64,000 bases of DNA, from the NCBI GenBank assembly GCA_002722055.1, contig PBKD01000014.1:266533-330532 (forward strand), given 5' to 3'. The notes beneath the pieces are model-generated. The model was given only the letters and a program-made list of their open reading frames with translations, was not told the origin of the DNA and did no database searches. This DNA is from Rhodospirillaceae bacterium (GTDB lineage: Bacteria; Pseudomonadota; Alphaproteobacteria; SHVP01). Numbering within the stretch: the first letter of the stretch is position 1; every line of letters starts with the position of its first letter. A program made the translations under genes and the position numbers. Positions 50,304 to 61,729 of this stretch are shown here, in pieces.

Positions 50304-50804
50304 GTGGTTGAGAACTTAATATATATCGCAAAGATTATATCAACCCATGGAATTAAAGGTGAGTTTAAAATTTTCACATTCCTAGATAAGCCAACATCGA
50401 TTGTTAATTATAAAAAACTATTTGATGAAAATGGTGATGAAATTAATGCTATTAATAAAGCCAGGATACATAAGAAGAATATAGTCATTGGTAGTATTTT
50501 AAATATTTCAACTAAAGCTAGCGCCGCAAACCTTTTAGGAAGAAAAATTTATATTAGTAAAGAAGAATTAAATAAAACAAAAGAAAACGAATATTATTAT
50601 AATGAATTAATTAAGCTAAAAGTAGAAGATGAAGACGGAAATTTTATAGGAGAAATCATTAATGTTTACAACTTTGGGGCTGGTAATGTTATTGAAATAA
50701 AAAAACATTCTAACTCTGAAACATTTATGCTTCCATTTGATAAGTCGTTTTTTCCCAAAGTAATTTTAGGAGAAAAAATAATTGTTTCTCTTCCAATAGT
50801 TTAA
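50304..50804 (+). CDS. rimM: 16S rRNA processing protein RimM
   Basis: RimM helps mature the 30S head and binds S19. The 166-residue protein has the N-terminal RimM barrel (IAKIISTHGIKGEFKIF; LGRKIYIS) and a C-terminal PRC-barrel (GEIINVYNFGAGNVIEI; MLPFDKSFFPKV). The start is GTG at 50304. It lies between rpsP and trmD as usual. Confidence 0.94.
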   Translation: MVENLIYIAKIISTHGIKGEFKIFTFLDKPTSIVNYKKLFDENGDEINAINKARIHKKNIVIGSILNISTKASAANLLGRKIYISKEELNKTKENEYYYNELIKLKVEDEDGNFIGEIINVYNFGAGNVIEIKKHSNSETFMLPFDKSFFPKVILGEKIIVSLPIV

Positions 50805-50821
50805 ATAGAGATAAAGATGTT

Positions 50822-51565
50822 ATGAATAATGAAAATTATGAGAATAAACTGACTAGGATTGAGTTTAATATACTCACTCTTTTTCCCGAACTTTTTCCTG
50901 GCTCTGCAGGCATATCTATATTAGGAAAGGCTCTTGAAAATGGTTTATGGAAATTAAACACAGTAAATATAAGGCAGTTTTCTCAAAATAAATACTGCTC
51001 AGTTGATGATCCTCCTTTTGGAGGAGGACCAGGCTTGATAATGAGACCAGACATTCTTGGGCGAGCACTAGATCACGTAAACTCTAGTATAAATGATGAT
51101 AAAAATCATAGAACCTTGTGCTTATCACCAAAAGGAAAAAGATTTCATCAAAATATTGCAAAAGATTTGTTAAATTCGGATGTAATCACTATTATATGTG
51201 GTCGGTATGAGGGCATTGATGAAAGGTTTGTATCTACAAGGAATATAGAAGAGATAAGTCTTGGAGATTTCATAACCTCTGGAGGAGAGCAAGCTGCATT
51301 AGTAATTATTGATGCTATAGTAAGACTAATCCCAGGAGTTTTAGGAAGAAAAGAAAGCTTAGAAAAAGAAAGTTTTGAAGAAAATTTGTTAGAGTACCCT
51401 CAGTATACTAGACCGGAGATATGGGAGGGAAAAAAAGTTCCTTCAATATTATTATCTGGGAATCATAAAGAAATAAAAAATTGGAGATTAAAAGAATCAG
51501 AAAGTATAACAAAATTACGAAGACCAGATTTATGGCAAGAATATATCGCACAAAAAAAGGTTTAG
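50822..51565 (+). CDS. trmD: tRNA (guanine37-N1)-methyltransferase
   Basis: TrmD makes m1G37, which prevents frameshifting. The 247-residue SPOUT enzyme shows [12 protein letters not shown] at the N-terminus, the active-site [34 protein letters not shown] in the deep trefoil knot, and [16 protein letters not shown]. The ATG at 50822 gives a short N-terminal extension of about 15 residues, and no better start is visible. rplS follows 4 bases after the stop. Confidence 0.97.
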   Translation: MNNENYENKLTRIEFNILTLFPELFPGSAGISILGKALENGLWKLNTVNIRQFSQNKYCSVDDPPFGGGPGLIMRPDILGRALDHVNSSINDDKNHRTLCLSPKGKRFHQNIAKDLLNSDVITIICGRYEGIDERFVSTRNIEEISLGDFITSGGEQAALVIIDAIVRLIPGVLGRKESLEKESFEENLLEYPQYTRPEIWEGKKVPSILLSGNHKEIKNWRLKESESITKLRRPDLWQEYIAQKKV

Positions 51566-51569
51566 AAAA

Positions 51570-52016
51570 ATGAATACCATAGAAGAAATTGAAAAAGAAA
51601 ATATAGAGAACTTAACAAAAGAAAAAGAAATACCTGATTTTAACCCAGGAGATACTGTTAAAGTCCAAGTAAAAGTTGTTGAAGGACAACGTGAACGACT
51701 TCAGGCATTTGAAGGGGTTTGTATTGCTAAAAAAAATAGAGGCATAAACTCATCCTTTACAATAAGAAAGATTTCCTACGGGGAAGGTGTAGAAAGGGTT
51801 TTTCCTCTATACTCTCCTAAGAACGCTTCTATAGAGGTTATTAGAAAAGGTTCAGTAAGAAGATCAAAACTTTACTACCTGAGAGGAAGGACAGGGAAAA
51901 AAGCTAGAATAGCTGAAAAAATTGATAATACTAAAAATAAAAAATTACAAAGTAATTCTTCTAATAAAGGAATTTCAACTGAAAATACTAAGGAAAAAGA
52001 TTCAAAAAATGACTGA
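51570..52016 (+). CDS. rplS: 50S ribosomal protein L19
   Basis: L19 lies at the subunit interface. The core (residues about 1-115) contains [26 protein letters not shown] and [22 protein letters not shown], then the [18 protein letters not shown] block. A tail of about 30 polar residues brings the length to 148, a little over normal. The last 8 bases overlap the leuC start, linking translation machinery to leucine synthesis in one transcript. Confidence 0.96.
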   Translation: MNTIEEIEKENIENLTKEKEIPDFNPGDTVKVQVKVVEGQRERLQAFEGVCIAKKNRGINSSFTIRKISYGEGVERVFPLYSPKNASIEVIRKGSVRRSKLYYLRGRTGKKARIAEKIDNTKNKKLQSNSSNKGISTENTKEKDSKND

Positions 52017-53412
52017 CAAAACATTATTCGACAAAATTTGGGAGGCGCATATTGTTCATCAAAGAGATGATGGGACTTGCCTAATATATATTGATAGACA
52101 CTTAACTCATGAGGTTACTAGTCCCCAAGCTTTTGAAGGTCTCAGTTTAGCAAATAGAAAAGTTCGACAACCAAAAAGGACAATTGCAGTACCTGATCAC
52201 AACGTACCTACAACCTCAGATAGACTTGAACTGATAGAAGACGAAGAGTCCAGAATTCAACTAGATACTCTTAAAAAGAACGCTGAAATCTTCAATGTTC
52301 CATATATTCCTATGGAAGATATAAGACAAGGAATAGTACATATAATTGGCCCTGAACAAGGTCTTACCCAACCTGGAATGACAGTTGTATGCGGTGATTC
52401 TCACACTGCTACTCATGGAGCTTTTGGTGCTCTTGCATTTGGGATAGGAACTTCAGAAGTAGAGCATGTTCTAGCTACACAAACACTTCCTATGAAAAGA
52501 CCTCAAAATATGAGAATTACAATTGAGGGGAATCTCGGAATAGGTGTCGAGCCAAAAGATTTAATTTTAGCTATAATCGGTGAGATTGGAACAGCAGGAG
52601 GTACTGGTCACGTTATAGAATATACAGGACAAGCAATAAAGTCTCTTTCCATGGAAGGTAGAATGACTGTTTGCAACATGACAATTGAGGCTGGAGCTCG
52701 AGCCGGTTTGATTGCCCCAGACGAAACAACATTTGACTATGTAAAAGGAAGGCCTATGGCTCCTAAATCAGAAAATTGGGAAAAAGCCATTGAATATTGG
52801 ACTTCTCTTCCTTCAGACCCGTCAGCAACATACGACCGTGAAAGAGTTATTGATGCAAACAATATCGCGCCACAAGTTACCTGGGGTACCAGCCCTGAAG
52901 ATGTTGTTGCTATAGACCAATTAGTGCCTGATCCTAACAAGGAAACTAATTTAGCAAAAAAACAAGCCATGGAAAGAGCTATAGATTACATGGGACTTAG
53001 GCCAGGTATGAAAATGACAGATATCGAGATAAATAAAGTTTTTATAGGTTCCTGTACAAATGCTAGAATAGAAGACCTTAGAAATGCAGCCCAAATAATT
53101 AATGGAAACAAGATTTCTGATCATGTGAAAGCAATTGTTGTTCCAGGTTCTGGTTTAGTTAAAAAACAAGCAGAGGATGAAGGCTTAGATAAAATTTTTC
53201 TATCAGCAGGATGGGAATGGAGAGAGCCTGGTTGTTCAATGTGTATAGGTATGAATCCTGATAAGGTTAATTCAAAAGAGCGATGCGCCTCAACATCAAA
53301 TCGTAATTTTGAAGGCAGGCAAGGAGATAATGCTAGAACACACCTTGTTAGTCCAGCAATGGCTGCTGCTGCATCGATTACAGGAAAATTAACAGACATA
53401 AGAAAATTTTAA
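52009..53412 (+). CDS. leuC: 3-isopropylmalate dehydratase large subunit
   Basis: With LeuD it isomerises 2- to 3-isopropylmalate in leucine synthesis. From the ATG at 52009 ([16 protein letters not shown]) it has 467 residues. The [4Fe-4S] cysteines are C349 ([11 protein letters not shown]), C409 and C412 (GCSMCIGMN). [21 protein letters not shown] near 128-148 is the substrate-binding segment. A longer frame from 51922 lies inside rplS and is not used. It overlaps rplS by 8 bases. Confidence 0.97.
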   Translation: MTDKTLFDKIWEAHIVHQRDDGTCLIYIDRHLTHEVTSPQAFEGLSLANRKVRQPKRTIAVPDHNVPTTSDRLELIEDEESRIQLDTLKKNAEIFNVPYIPMEDIRQGIVHIIGPEQGLTQPGMTVVCGDSHTATHGAFGALAFGIGTSEVEHVLATQTLPMKRPQNMRITIEGNLGIGVEPKDLILAIIGEIGTAGGTGHVIEYTGQAIKSLSMEGRMTVCNMTIEAGARAGLIAPDETTFDYVKGRPMAPKSENWEKAIEYWTSLPSDPSATYDRERVIDANNIAPQVTWGTSPEDVVAIDQLVPDPNKETNLAKKQAMERAIDYMGLRPGMKMTDIEINKVFIGSCTNARIEDLRNAAQIINGNKISDHVKAIVVPGSGLVKKQAEDEGLDKIFLSAGWEWREPGCSMCIGMNPDKVNSKERCASTSNRNFEGRQGDNARTHLVSPAMAAAASITGKLTDIRKF

Positions 53413-53434
53413 TTTTTAGAGAAAAGTTTTAGAT

Positions 53435-54034
53435 ATGGAAAAGTTTACAAAGATTACAGAAATTGCAGCGCCTATGCCGCTTCCAAATATTGATACAGAT
53501 ATGATATTTCCTGGTAGGTTTTTAAAAACAGTCCAACGAACTGGCTTAGGCTCAATAGCTTTTTATAGATTAAGGTACAATGAAGATGGTTCAGAAAATC
53601 CTGACTTTGTTTTAAATAATCACGATTATCGTGAATCAAAAATAATTATAGCTGGAGATAACTTTGGGTGCGGTTCAAGTAGAGAGCACGCTCCATGGGC
53701 TCTATTAGACTTTGGAATAAGATGTATAATTTCTACAAGTTTTGCAGATATTTTTTTCAATAATTCCTTCAAAAATGGAATACTCTGTATTCCGATGTTG
53801 AAAAAAAATGTAGACATTCTAATGCAAGACGCTGAGAATAATCATAAACTAACAGTTGACCTAATAGAAAAAAATATTATTAGATATGATAACACAAGTA
53901 TACCTTTTGAAATTGATCAACATCGTAGGCATAATTTACTTAACGGTTTAGATGAGATAGGAATAACATTAGAAAGTGAGGAAAAAATTGCAAATTTTGA
54001 GTCAAAACTTTCTTATGAAAAACCTTGGATATAA
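53435..54034 (+). CDS. leuD: 3-isopropylmalate dehydratase small subunit
   Basis: This is the swivel-domain partner of LeuC. The 199-residue protein has [17 protein letters not shown] near 16-32 and the conserved [17 protein letters not shown] at about 75-91. Length is normal. It lies 22 bases after leuC and 11 bases before leuB. Confidence 0.96.
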   Translation: MEKFTKITEIAAPMPLPNIDTDMIFPGRFLKTVQRTGLGSIAFYRLRYNEDGSENPDFVLNNHDYRESKIIIAGDNFGCGSSREHAPWALLDFGIRCIISTSFADIFFNNSFKNGILCIPMLKKNVDILMQDAENNHKLTVDLIEKNIIRYDNTSIPFEIDQHRRHNLLNGLDEIGITLESEEKIANFESKLSYEKPWI

Positions 54035-54045
54035 TCTGGTAACAA

Positions 54046-55155
54046 ATGTTCTCTAATAAAAAAATTTTAGTTTTACCTGGAGACGGTGTTGGCCCTGAAT
54101 GTGTTGCTGAAGCAATAAAAGTTCTTGAGTGGTTAAATTCCAAACTTAATATAAAATTCACATTAATGGAGGGATTAGTTGGTGGCTCTTCATACGATGC
54201 TCATGGTATTCCACTTACTGATAAAACACTAGAAGTTGCGAGACAGTCTGACGCTATTCTTTTTGGATCAGTTGGAGGCCCCAAATGGGATAATGTGGAA
54301 AGAGTGAATAGGCCAGAAAATGGTTTACTAAAATTAAGAAAGGAACTCGACCTTTTTGCAAATTTAAGGCCAGCTAACATTTTTACAGCCTTAATTGATT
54401 CCTCTCCAATAAAGAAAGAGATAGTTGAAGGATTGGATATACTAATTATTAGAGAACTAACTAGCGGTGTTTATTTTGGAGAACCAAAGAAAATTGAGAC
54501 TTTAGATGACGGTTCAAAAGTTGCAATTGATACTCAACGATATACCTCTATGGAAATTGAGAGGGTCGCAAAGGTAGCTTTTGATTTATCTCTAAAAAGA
54601 AATAAAAGGGTCTGTTCGACAGAAAAAGCAAATGTAATGGAAAGTGGAGTGCTTTGGAGAGAGGTTGTTTCAAAATTACATAATGAAAAATATAAAGAAA
54701 TAGAATTAAATCACATGTATGCTGATGCATGTTCAATGGAGTTAGTTCGTAACCCTAAACAATTTGATGTTATTTTAACTGATAATTTATTTGGTGATAT
54801 GCTATCTGATCAAGCATCTATGCTTACTGGATCAATTGGAATGCTTCCATCAGCCTCCCTTGGAGAAAAAAAAATCTCCGATAGACAGCATGCGCTTTAC
54901 GAACCAATTCATGGAAGTGCCCCTGATATAGCTGGAAAAGGGATAGCTAATCCAATAGCACAGATACTAAGTTTATCAATGATGTTAAAATACTCATTTG
55001 ACCTTAACAAAGAACAAATACTTATATCGAAAGCGATTTCTAATTGTCTTTATAAAGGATATAGAACTAAAGATATAATGCAAGAAAACTGTACAGAGGT
55101 TTCTACTTCAGGAATTACAAATCATATTATTGACGAACTTAATAATCTAATCTAA
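54046..55155 (+). CDS. leuB: 3-isopropylmalate dehydrogenase
   Basis: This enzyme oxidatively decarboxylates 3-isopropylmalate to the leucine keto acid using NAD. In 369 residues it shows LPGDGVGPE near 7-15, LLKLRKELDLFANLRPA, the metal-binding DNLFGDMLSDQASMLTGS, and HGSAPDIAGKGIANP. These distinguish it from isocitrate and tartrate dehydrogenases of the same superfamily. It follows leuD and precedes asd. Confidence 0.97.
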   Translation: MFSNKKILVLPGDGVGPECVAEAIKVLEWLNSKLNIKFTLMEGLVGGSSYDAHGIPLTDKTLEVARQSDAILFGSVGGPKWDNVERVNRPENGLLKLRKELDLFANLRPANIFTALIDSSPIKKEIVEGLDILIIRELTSGVYFGEPKKIETLDDGSKVAIDTQRYTSMEIERVAKVAFDLSLKRNKRVCSTEKANVMESGVLWREVVSKLHNEKYKEIELNHMYADACSMELVRNPKQFDVILTDNLFGDMLSDQASMLTGSIGMLPSASLGEKKISDRQHALYEPIHGSAPDIAGKGIANPIAQILSLSMMLKYSFDLNKEQILISKAISNCLYKGYRTKDIMQENCTEVSTSGITNHIIDELNNLI

Positions 55156-55172
55156 ATAAATTAGAGGTATAA

Positions 55173-56195
55173 ATGGAATTTAATGTAGCCGTAATTGGAG
55201 CAACAGGTGCTGTAGGTAGAGAAATTATAAATATCTTATATGAAAGAAAATTTCCTATTAAAAATATTTTTCCAATAGCCTCAGATAAGTCTGTGGGAAA
55301 AGAAATATATTTTGGTGACAGCAAACTTAAACTTGGGAAACTTGAAAACCTTGATTTTAGTGATCTTGATTTTGCTTTATTTTCAGCTGGAAGCGAGATA
55401 TCTAAACAGTATGCTTCATCGGCTGCAAAAAAAAATTGTATTGTAATTGACAATTCTTCTGCTTGGAGAATGAATCCAGAAGTTCCATTGATTGTTCCCG
55501 AAGTAAATGCATCAGCTTTGGAATTACTAAGTGATAAGAAAATTATTGCAAATCCAAATTGCTCCACTGCACAGCTGGTTGTTGCTTTAAAGCCCCTTCA
55601 TGATGAAGCTAACATTAAAAGAGTTGTAGTATCTACGTACCAATCAACTTCCGGCGCTGGACAAAAAGCAATGGATGAGCTTTTCAATCAAACTAAATCA
55701 ATATTTGTTAATGACCCGATTAAAATTGAAAATTTTACCAAACAAATAGCATTTAATGTTATTCCACATATTGATGTATTTCTTGATGATAAATCAACTA
55801 AAGAAGAATGGAAAATGGTGGTTGAAACTAAAAAAATCTTAGACCCTAAAATAAAATTAACAGCTACCTGCGTTAGAGTTCCAACATTTGTTGGTCATGC
55901 TGAATCTGTAAATATAGAGTTTAATAAATCAATTTCGGCAGAAAAGGCTATAGAAATTCTTAGAGAATCTCCTGGAATTATGGTAATAGATAAAGATGAA
56001 GATGGAGGCTACTCCACTCCTATAGATTGTGTTGGTGATTACGCTACATTTGTATCCAGAATTAGAGAAGATTCTTCAATTGAAAATGGGTTAAATATTT
56101 GGATTGTATCAGATAATCTCAGAAAAGGAGCAGCTTTGAATGCTGTTCAAATAGCAGAGTCTGTAATAAATAGAGGGTTAATAAAAAAGGTTTAG
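55173..56195 (+). CDS. asd: aspartate-semialdehyde dehydrogenase
   Basis: Asd reduces aspartyl phosphate to the semialdehyde, the branch point for lysine/DAP, Met and Thr. The 340-residue protein has GATGAVG at 9-15 and the catalytic cysteine C130 in NPNCSTAQL, with STYQSTSGAGQKAM and VPTFVGHAESVNIEF in the C-terminal domain. It ends the leu cluster. Its stop overlaps the convergent pyridoxal kinase gene by 4 bases. Confidence 0.97.
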   Translation: MEFNVAVIGATGAVGREIINILYERKFPIKNIFPIASDKSVGKEIYFGDSKLKLGKLENLDFSDLDFALFSAGSEISKQYASSAAKKNCIVIDNSSAWRMNPEVPLIVPEVNASALELLSDKKIIANPNCSTAQLVVALKPLHDEANIKRVVVSTYQSTSGAGQKAMDELFNQTKSIFVNDPIKIENFTKQIAFNVIPHIDVFLDDKSTKEEWKMVVETKKILDPKIKLTATCVRVPTFVGHAESVNIEFNKSISAEKAIEILRESPGIMVIDKDEDGGYSTPIDCVGDYATFVSRIREDSSIENGLNIWIVSDNLRKGAALNAVQIAESVINRGLIKKV

Positions 56196-57025
56196 AAAAT
56201 TTGCTCAACATACATCTGTATTTTTTCATCTAAACCTTTATTTAAAAATTTAACAACATCGAGATACTCAATATTATCAGAGTATTTAATTACTGACCAA
56301 CAAACCATAGATGCTTTCTTTACACTATCTATCAAACTTAGATTTTTTATGCAAAAATTATATGCTAAAAGTGCACTAAAAAGATCCCCTGCTCCATTGC
56401 TGTTTGATGAGAGCAAAGGAAGCTTTAAGATCCATGAACCATTTTTATTAGAACAAAAGATAGATACTATTTGATTTTCTATATAGCTTGACGTTACTAC
56501 TATTGCTTTTGCCCCCATATCACTAATTATAGATGAAGCAGATATAAGATCACTCAAGGTATTAATTTTCTTTCCCGAAAGAAACTCCAATTCAAACTGA
56601 TTAGGGGTAACTACATCAGCTAATGGTACTAAGTTTGTTTTAATATTCTCTGCAAGATCTTTCTCTACAAACATTCCCTTTTCATTCCCAATTACAGGAT
56701 CACATATATATAATTTCTTTGTATTTTTTTTTATATCAATAATTATATTTTTTATAACCTCTACCTGGGTTTCACTGCCTAAATACCCTGATAGCGCTAA
56801 TTTCAAGTTATTTATGTTATTAGTTGTCTTAAATTCTTCAAAGAATGCGGCCAAATCAGACGCTTGAATTGAAAAACCGGAATAAGAACTATTTCCTGGG
56901 TGGTTAGAAAAAATAACTGTTGGGAGAGCTATAACCTCCTCACCCAAAGACTCAAGTGCAAATGAAATAGCTCGGTTACCGACATAACCTCTGGAAACGT
57001 ATGAAGAAATTGATAAAACTGCCAT
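56192..57025 (-). CDS. pyridoxal kinase-like (PdxY/PdxK type)
   Basis: This ribokinase-superfamily enzyme most resembles pyridoxal kinases, which phosphorylate B6 vitamers to PLP. From the ATG at 57025 (MAVLSISSYVSRGYVGNRA) it has 277 residues. Supporting blocks are TVIFSNHPG, SGYLGS, CDPVIG, DVVTPNQFELE and the anion hole and catalytic base SNGAGDLFSA (D214). A frame 14 residues longer exists but starts upstream of the conserved region. PdxY and PdxK cannot be separated by eye. Confidence 0.85.
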   Translation of the reverse strand: MAVLSISSYVSRGYVGNRAISFALESLGEEVIALPTVIFSNHPGNSSYSGFSIQASDLAAFFEEFKTTNNINNLKLALSGYLGSETQVEVIKNIIIDIKKNTKKLYICDPVIGNEKGMFVEKDLAENIKTNLVPLADVVTPNQFELEFLSGKKINTLSDLISASSIISDMGAKAIVVTSSYIENQIVSIFCSNKNGSWILKLPLLSSNSNGAGDLFSALLAYNFCIKNLSLIDSVKKASMVCWSVIKYSDNIEYLDVVKFLNKGLDEKIQMYVEQIF

Positions 57026-57226
57026 ATTTAAGAAAGTCTCCAAATTAATTAATACAATGATAAACAAAAAAATGATGTATTTTTTCCATTTATAGTTCTA
57101 AATTATATCTCTATACCTAGATATTTATTTATAACTATATATATATCATGTATATATTTCGTACTTAATAGATAGATTTATACAGCCTAAAAATAAATGG
57201 TTTTCTTAAGAGGACAAAAATAAAAT

Positions 57227-57622
57227 ATGGAAAAAACAAGACCACTCTCTCCTCACCTCTCAATATACCGGTGGCAAATCTCCATGATATTATCGATATT
57301 ACACAGAATAACTGGTGTAGGATTAGGTATTGGAACACTCATGATATCATATTGGTTTATTTCTATAGCATCAGGACCAAAGTCATACAGTACCGCTCAA
57401 TGGTTTTTTGATAGTATTTTGGGAAAAATATTAATATTTGGATTTACTTTATCTTTAGTTTTTCATTTACTGAATGGTATTAGACACCTTTTTTGGGATA
57501 TAGGTCTTGGTTTTGAAATAAGTACAAGTAAAAAAAGTGGCTGGACAGTTGTAATGCTCACCTTCATTTTTACTCTAATTATCTGGCTTTCTGCTTATAT
57601 AATCAAAAATACATATGAGTAA
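57227..57622 (+). CDS. sdhC: succinate dehydrogenase cytochrome b556 subunit
   Basis: SdhC is a membrane anchor of complex II that binds heme b and ubiquinone. The 131-residue protein has three helices. Family patterns are PLSPHLSIYRWQISMILSILHRITG (in pieces, residues 7-30) and FHLLNGIRHLFWDIG, with H80 as the likely heme ligand. AGAGGAC about 12 bases upstream is the Shine-Dalgarno. It heads sdhCDAB and overlaps sdhD by 8 bases. Confidence 0.95.
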   Translation: MEKTRPLSPHLSIYRWQISMILSILHRITGVGLGIGTLMISYWFISIASGPKSYSTAQWFFDSILGKILIFGFTLSLVFHLLNGIRHLFWDIGLGFEISTSKKSGWTVVMLTFIFTLIIWLSAYIIKNTYE

Positions 57623-57995
57623 TAAAATGAAAGAAAGTAAAAAAAATCTTGGATCTGCTAAATATGGAGCTCATCACTGGTGGCACCAAAGAGTTACAGC
57701 AGTAGCACTCACATTCCTATGTATCTGGTTAATAATCTCACTCACACTTTTAACCGGCTCTTCTTATGATGCTGCTTATAACTGGTTAAAACATCCATTG
57801 GTAACAGGTTTATCAATTCTAGTAGTTGTATTTACAATATACCACCTAAGCCTTGGATTGCAGGTAATTGTTGAAGATTATATTCATACAGAGATTACAA
57901 AAGTTATAACCTTGATGCTTATAAATTTTTCATGCCTGCTATTAGGGTTAACTTGTTGTCTATCTATTCTTTTTGTATTTTTTGGAGGAAACTAA
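57615..57995 (+). CDS. sdhD: succinate dehydrogenase membrane anchor subunit
   Basis: SdhD is the second anchor of complex II. The 126-residue protein has three helices and the family features GAHHWWHQRVTAVAL near 19-33 and YHLSLGLQVIVEDYIH, which holds a quinone-site His and Asp-Tyr pair. It overlaps sdhC by 8 bases and lies 5 bases before sdhA. Confidence 0.93.
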   Translation: MSNKMKESKKNLGSAKYGAHHWWHQRVTAVALTFLCIWLIISLTLLTGSSYDAAYNWLKHPLVTGLSILVVVFTIYHLSLGLQVIVEDYIHTEITKVITLMLINFSCLLLGLTCCLSILFVFFGGN

Positions 57996-58000
57996 TTTAA

Positions 58001-59791
58001 ATGAACAGCTCATATACATATACTGAACATTTCTATGACGTTGTAGTGGTAGGCGCAGGTGGCGCCGGGTTAAGGTCTGTAGTTGGAATGGCAGAGAGTG
58101 GTTTGAAAACGGCTTGTATAAGTAAAGTTTTTCCAACTCGATCTCATACAGTTGCAGCTCAGGGAGGTGTTTCCGCTGCTCTAGGAAATATGGGCCCAGA
58201 TGATTGGCGCTGGCATATGTATGATACTGTAAAGGGTGCTGACTGGCTTGGTGATCAAGATGCAATTGAATACATGTGCAAAGAGGGGCCAGAAGCAATT
58301 GTTGAACTTGAACATTACGGCGTACCTTTTTCTAGAACAGATGATGGAAAAATATATCAAAGAGCTTTTGGGGGAATGACGACCAACTTTGGTGAAGGAA
58401 CTGCTCAAAGAACATGTGCGGCTGCAGATCGAACTGGCCATGCAATGCTTCATACACTATATCAACAGAGTCTTAAACGAAAAGCAGAGTTTTTCATAGA
58501 ATATTTTGCACTTGATCTCCTTATGGATGATGAAGGGAGATGTGTTGGAATAATTGCCTGGAATTTAGACGATGGCTCAATGCATGTATTTCGTGCTCAA
58601 CTAGTTGTTTTAGCAACTGGTGGCTATGGTAGAGCATATTTTAGTTGTACATCCGCACACACATGTACCGGAGATGGAAATGCAATGGTATTGAGAGCTG
58701 GTCTACCACTCCAAGATATGGAATTTGTTCAATTCCATCCATCTGGTATTTATGGAGCTGGTGTTCTAATAACTGAAGGTGCTAGAGGTGAAGGGGGATA
58801 CCTTTTAAACTCTGAAGGGGAGAGATTTATGGAGCGGTATGCACCAAGTGCTAAAGATCTTGCCTCAAGAGATGTAGTTAGCAGAGCTATGACCATAGAA
58901 ATAAGAGAAGGTAGGGGTGTAGGATCAAATAAAGATCATATTCATCTTCACCTTGATCACCTTGACGCTAGTATACTGCAAGAGAGACTTCCTGGAATTT
59001 CTGAAAGTGCCAAAGTTTTCTCTGGTGTAGATGTGACAAAGGAACCTATTCCTGTTTTGCCAACTGTACATTATAATATGGGAGGTATACCTACAAATTA
59101 TCAAGGCGAGGTTCTCAATCCATCAACCAAAAATGACAAAGAGACAGTTCCAGGACTTATGGCAGCAGGAGAAGCAGCTTGTGTTTCAGTTCATGGTGCA
59201 AACAGATTAGGTTCAAATTCTTTACTAGACCTTGTAGTATTTGGAAGGTCAGTTGCAAAAAGAGCAACTGAAATTGTTGAGAAAAACTCAGCACACAGAC
59301 CATTACCAAAAAATTCACTGGAAAAAGCATTGGATAGGTTTGATAAATTCCGAAATGCTAACGGATCAACTCCTACTGCATCTATACGGCTTGAAATGCA
59401 GAAAACAATGCAAAATAATTGTGCTGTTTTTAGAACAGGTGAAGTATTGGAAGAAGGAAAAAAGCTAATGGATAAAGCCTTTCAACCCATGTCAGATATA
59501 TCCGTAAGTGATCGTTCCTTGATATGGAATTCAGACTTAGTTGAAACTTTAGAATTAGATAACTTAATGGGTCAGGCATTAACCACTGTACATAGCGCTG
59601 CAAATAGAAAAGAAAGTAGAGGAGCACATGCCCGAGAAGACTTCCCTGAAAGAGATGATAAAAATTGGATGGTACATTCATTAAGCTGGGTTGATCAGAG
59701 TGGAAATGTACGTTTGGGTGAGAGAAAAGTACATGACTATACTCTTACAAATGAAATACAATATATTGCTCCAAAAGCAAGAGTCTATTAG
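58001..59791 (+). CDS. sdhA: succinate dehydrogenase flavoprotein subunit
   Basis: SdhA oxidises succinate to fumarate with covalently bound FAD. The 596-residue protein has GAGGAG at 18-23, the FAD-linked histidine H49 in [21 protein letters not shown], the catalytic Arg region [11 protein letters not shown], and [18 protein letters not shown]. Length and motifs are normal for complex II SdhA, and the adjacent anchors exclude a soluble fumarate reductase. Confidence 0.98.
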   Translation: MNSSYTYTEHFYDVVVVGAGGAGLRSVVGMAESGLKTACISKVFPTRSHTVAAQGGVSAALGNMGPDDWRWHMYDTVKGADWLGDQDAIEYMCKEGPEAIVELEHYGVPFSRTDDGKIYQRAFGGMTTNFGEGTAQRTCAAADRTGHAMLHTLYQQSLKRKAEFFIEYFALDLLMDDEGRCVGIIAWNLDDGSMHVFRAQLVVLATGGYGRAYFSCTSAHTCTGDGNAMVLRAGLPLQDMEFVQFHPSGIYGAGVLITEGARGEGGYLLNSEGERFMERYAPSAKDLASRDVVSRAMTIEIREGRGVGSNKDHIHLHLDHLDASILQERLPGISESAKVFSGVDVTKEPIPVLPTVHYNMGGIPTNYQGEVLNPSTKNDKETVPGLMAAGEAACVSVHGANRLGSNSLLDLVVFGRSVAKRATEIVEKNSAHRPLPKNSLEKALDRFDKFRNANGSTPTASIRLEMQKTMQNNCAVFRTGEVLEEGKKLMDKAFQPMSDISVSDRSLIWNSDLVETLELDNLMGQALTTVHSAANRKESRGAHAREDFPERDDKNWMVHSLSWVDQSGNVRLGERKVHDYTLTNEIQYIAPKARVY

Positions 59792-59808
59792 TCAGAAAGA
59801 GGATTTCA

Positions 59809-60585
59809 ATGGTTGAATTTACTTTACCTAAAAACTCAAAAATTAAAAAAGGGAAAAAACATCCATCTAAAGGTGTTGGAAAGACAAATAAAAATTTTAA
59901 AGTTTATAGGTGGAACCCTGATGATGAGAAAAATCCCCAGTTAGATACTTTTGAAATCAATTTAGATGATTGTGGGCCTATGGTATTAGATGCATTAATA
60001 AAAATTAAAAATGAAATTGATCCAACTTTAACTTTTAGAAGATCATGTAGAGAAGGTGTGTGTGGTTCATGTGCTATGAATATAGATGGGACTAATACAC
60101 TTGCATGCACTAAATCTATTGAAGAAGTAAAAGGGGAAGTAAGTATTTTTCCATTACCTCATATGCACGTAGTTAAAGATTTAGTCACAGATATGAAAAA
60201 ACTTTACGAGCAATATGCTTCGATTAAACCTTGGCTTCAATCAAACTCAACAAATCCTTCTAAAGAGAGATCTCAATCTAAACAGGAACGGGCTAAACTT
60301 GATGGTCTTTGGGAATGTATATTATGTGCATGTTGTTCTACAAGTTGTCCAAGCTACTGGTGGAACCCTGATAGGTATCTTGGTCCAGCTGTACTTCTCC
60401 AAGCTTATAGATGGATTGCTGACTCTAGAGATGAGAAAACTGGTGAAAGACTAGATAACCTTGAAGATCCATTTAGACTATATAGGTGTCATACCATTAT
60501 GAATTGCACATCAGCTTGCCCAAAAGGACTTAATCCTGCAAAGGCAATTGCTGAGACTAAAAAACTCATGCATGAAAGAAGATAG
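59809..60585 (+). CDS. sdhB: succinate dehydrogenase iron-sulfur subunit
   Basis: SdhB passes electrons from FAD to quinone through three clusters. In 258 residues, C80, C85, C88 and C100 ([12 protein letters not shown]...TLAC) hold the [2Fe-2S] cluster. [12 protein letters not shown] and [14 protein letters not shown] hold the [4Fe-4S] and [3Fe-4S] clusters. The Lys-rich first 28 residues are a common alphaproteobacterial feature. It ends the sdhCDAB operon. Confidence 0.98.
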   Translation: MVEFTLPKNSKIKKGKKHPSKGVGKTNKNFKVYRWNPDDEKNPQLDTFEINLDDCGPMVLDALIKIKNEIDPTLTFRRSCREGVCGSCAMNIDGTNTLACTKSIEEVKGEVSIFPLPHMHVVKDLVTDMKKLYEQYASIKPWLQSNSTNPSKERSQSKQERAKLDGLWECILCACCSTSCPSYWWNPDRYLGPAVLLQAYRWIADSRDEKTGERLDNLEDPFRLYRCHTIMNCTSACPKGLNPAKAIAETKKLMHERR

Positions 60586-60627
60586 GTATTTTTATTTTTT
60601 TTTGATTTTTTTATAAATGACTTTTTT

Positions 60628-61722
60628 ATGAATAGACCAATATCCTATTACAATTCTTTGATAAAAAATAGAATTTTGGAGCATGACAATAGTCAAGAAA
60701 ATCTAGTAATGTCCCTAGATAAACTTTATCTAGAAATAAAACATTTTCAAGAATCTCAAAAAAATTTAATTAAAAAAGTATTTTCCTCAAACAATAAAAC
60801 CCCTCTTGGCCTTTATATATTTGGAAATGTGGGCCGGGGTAAATCTATGTTAATGGATATGTTTTGCAATACAAATGATATAGAAAAAATTAAAAGATTC
60901 CACTTTCATGCATTCATGCAAGATACTCATCTTAAAATCCGAGAGCAAAGAAATAAATCAAAAGCAGGTGATCCAATAAGCTATGTAGCCAAGTCTATTT
61001 TCTCTGAAATAAAGGTTTTATGTTTTGATGAGTTTCAGGTTAATGATGCAGCTGACGCAATGATTCTTAAAAGATTATTCCAGAAGTTATTTGAAATGGG
61101 ACTAATTATAATTACGACATCAAACCAGCACCCAGACGATCTATATGAAGGTGGCATTAATCGTGAATTATTTTTGCCTTTTATAGATCTTCTCAAAGAA
61201 AAATGTAATATTTTTGAAATTGAAGGAGGTCGTGACTTTCGTTTAGAAAAACTTATTACCAATAAAGTATATTTTTTTCCTATCAATCCCAAGAATAAAT
61301 CTGAATTCCATACACTTTTTGAAGAAATAAGTGGGAATAAAAATGCTGGCATTACTCAAATAAATTTACAAAGCAGGGTTATAGATATTGAGAAGTACTC
61401 AAATGGTATTGGTTTAATGAGTTTTGATAACTTATGTAATAAACCTCTAGGAACTCAAGAGTACATAGCAATAGCAAAAAACTTTAAAACTTTTTTTATT
61501 TCAGATATACCTATAATTGATAATCAACAAATTAATCAAATAAAAAGATTTATTAACCTAATTGATGTTCTGTATGATAATAATATTAGAGTAGTTTTTT
61601 TAGCCTCAGAGAGACCAGAAAAGCTTTACAAAGAAGGTTCGTTTCTTGCTGAATTTAAAAGAACATCATCTAGGTTATATGAGATGCAATCAGAGTCTTA
61701 TCTAAAAAAAAATCACTCTTAA
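60628..61722 (+). CDS. zapE: cell division ATPase ZapE (AFG1 family)
   Basis: ZapE is an AAA-type ATPase that acts at the Z-ring. Mitochondrial relatives (AFG1) are linked to respiratory complex quality control. The 364-residue protein has Walker A GNVGRGKS at 66-73 and Walker B LCFDEFQV with D134 and E135, then sensor region ITTSNQHPDDLYEGG. It follows sdhB by 42 bases, an arrangement frequent in alphaproteobacteria (usually sdh/mdh neighbours). Its stop is 7 bases from the convergent HAD gene. Confidence 0.92.
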   Translation: MNRPISYYNSLIKNRILEHDNSQENLVMSLDKLYLEIKHFQESQKNLIKKVFSSNNKTPLGLYIFGNVGRGKSMLMDMFCNTNDIEKIKRFHFHAFMQDTHLKIREQRNKSKAGDPISYVAKSIFSEIKVLCFDEFQVNDAADAMILKRLFQKLFEMGLIIITTSNQHPDDLYEGGINRELFLPFIDLLKEKCNIFEIEGGRDFRLEKLITNKVYFFPINPKNKSEFHTLFEEISGNKNAGITQINLQSRVIDIEKYSNGIGLMSFDNLCNKPLGTQEYIAIAKNFKTFFISDIPIIDNQQINQIKRFINLIDVLYDNNIRVVFLASERPEKLYKEGSFLAEFKRTSSRLYEMQSESYLKKNHS

Positions 61723-61729
61723 GAAAGGC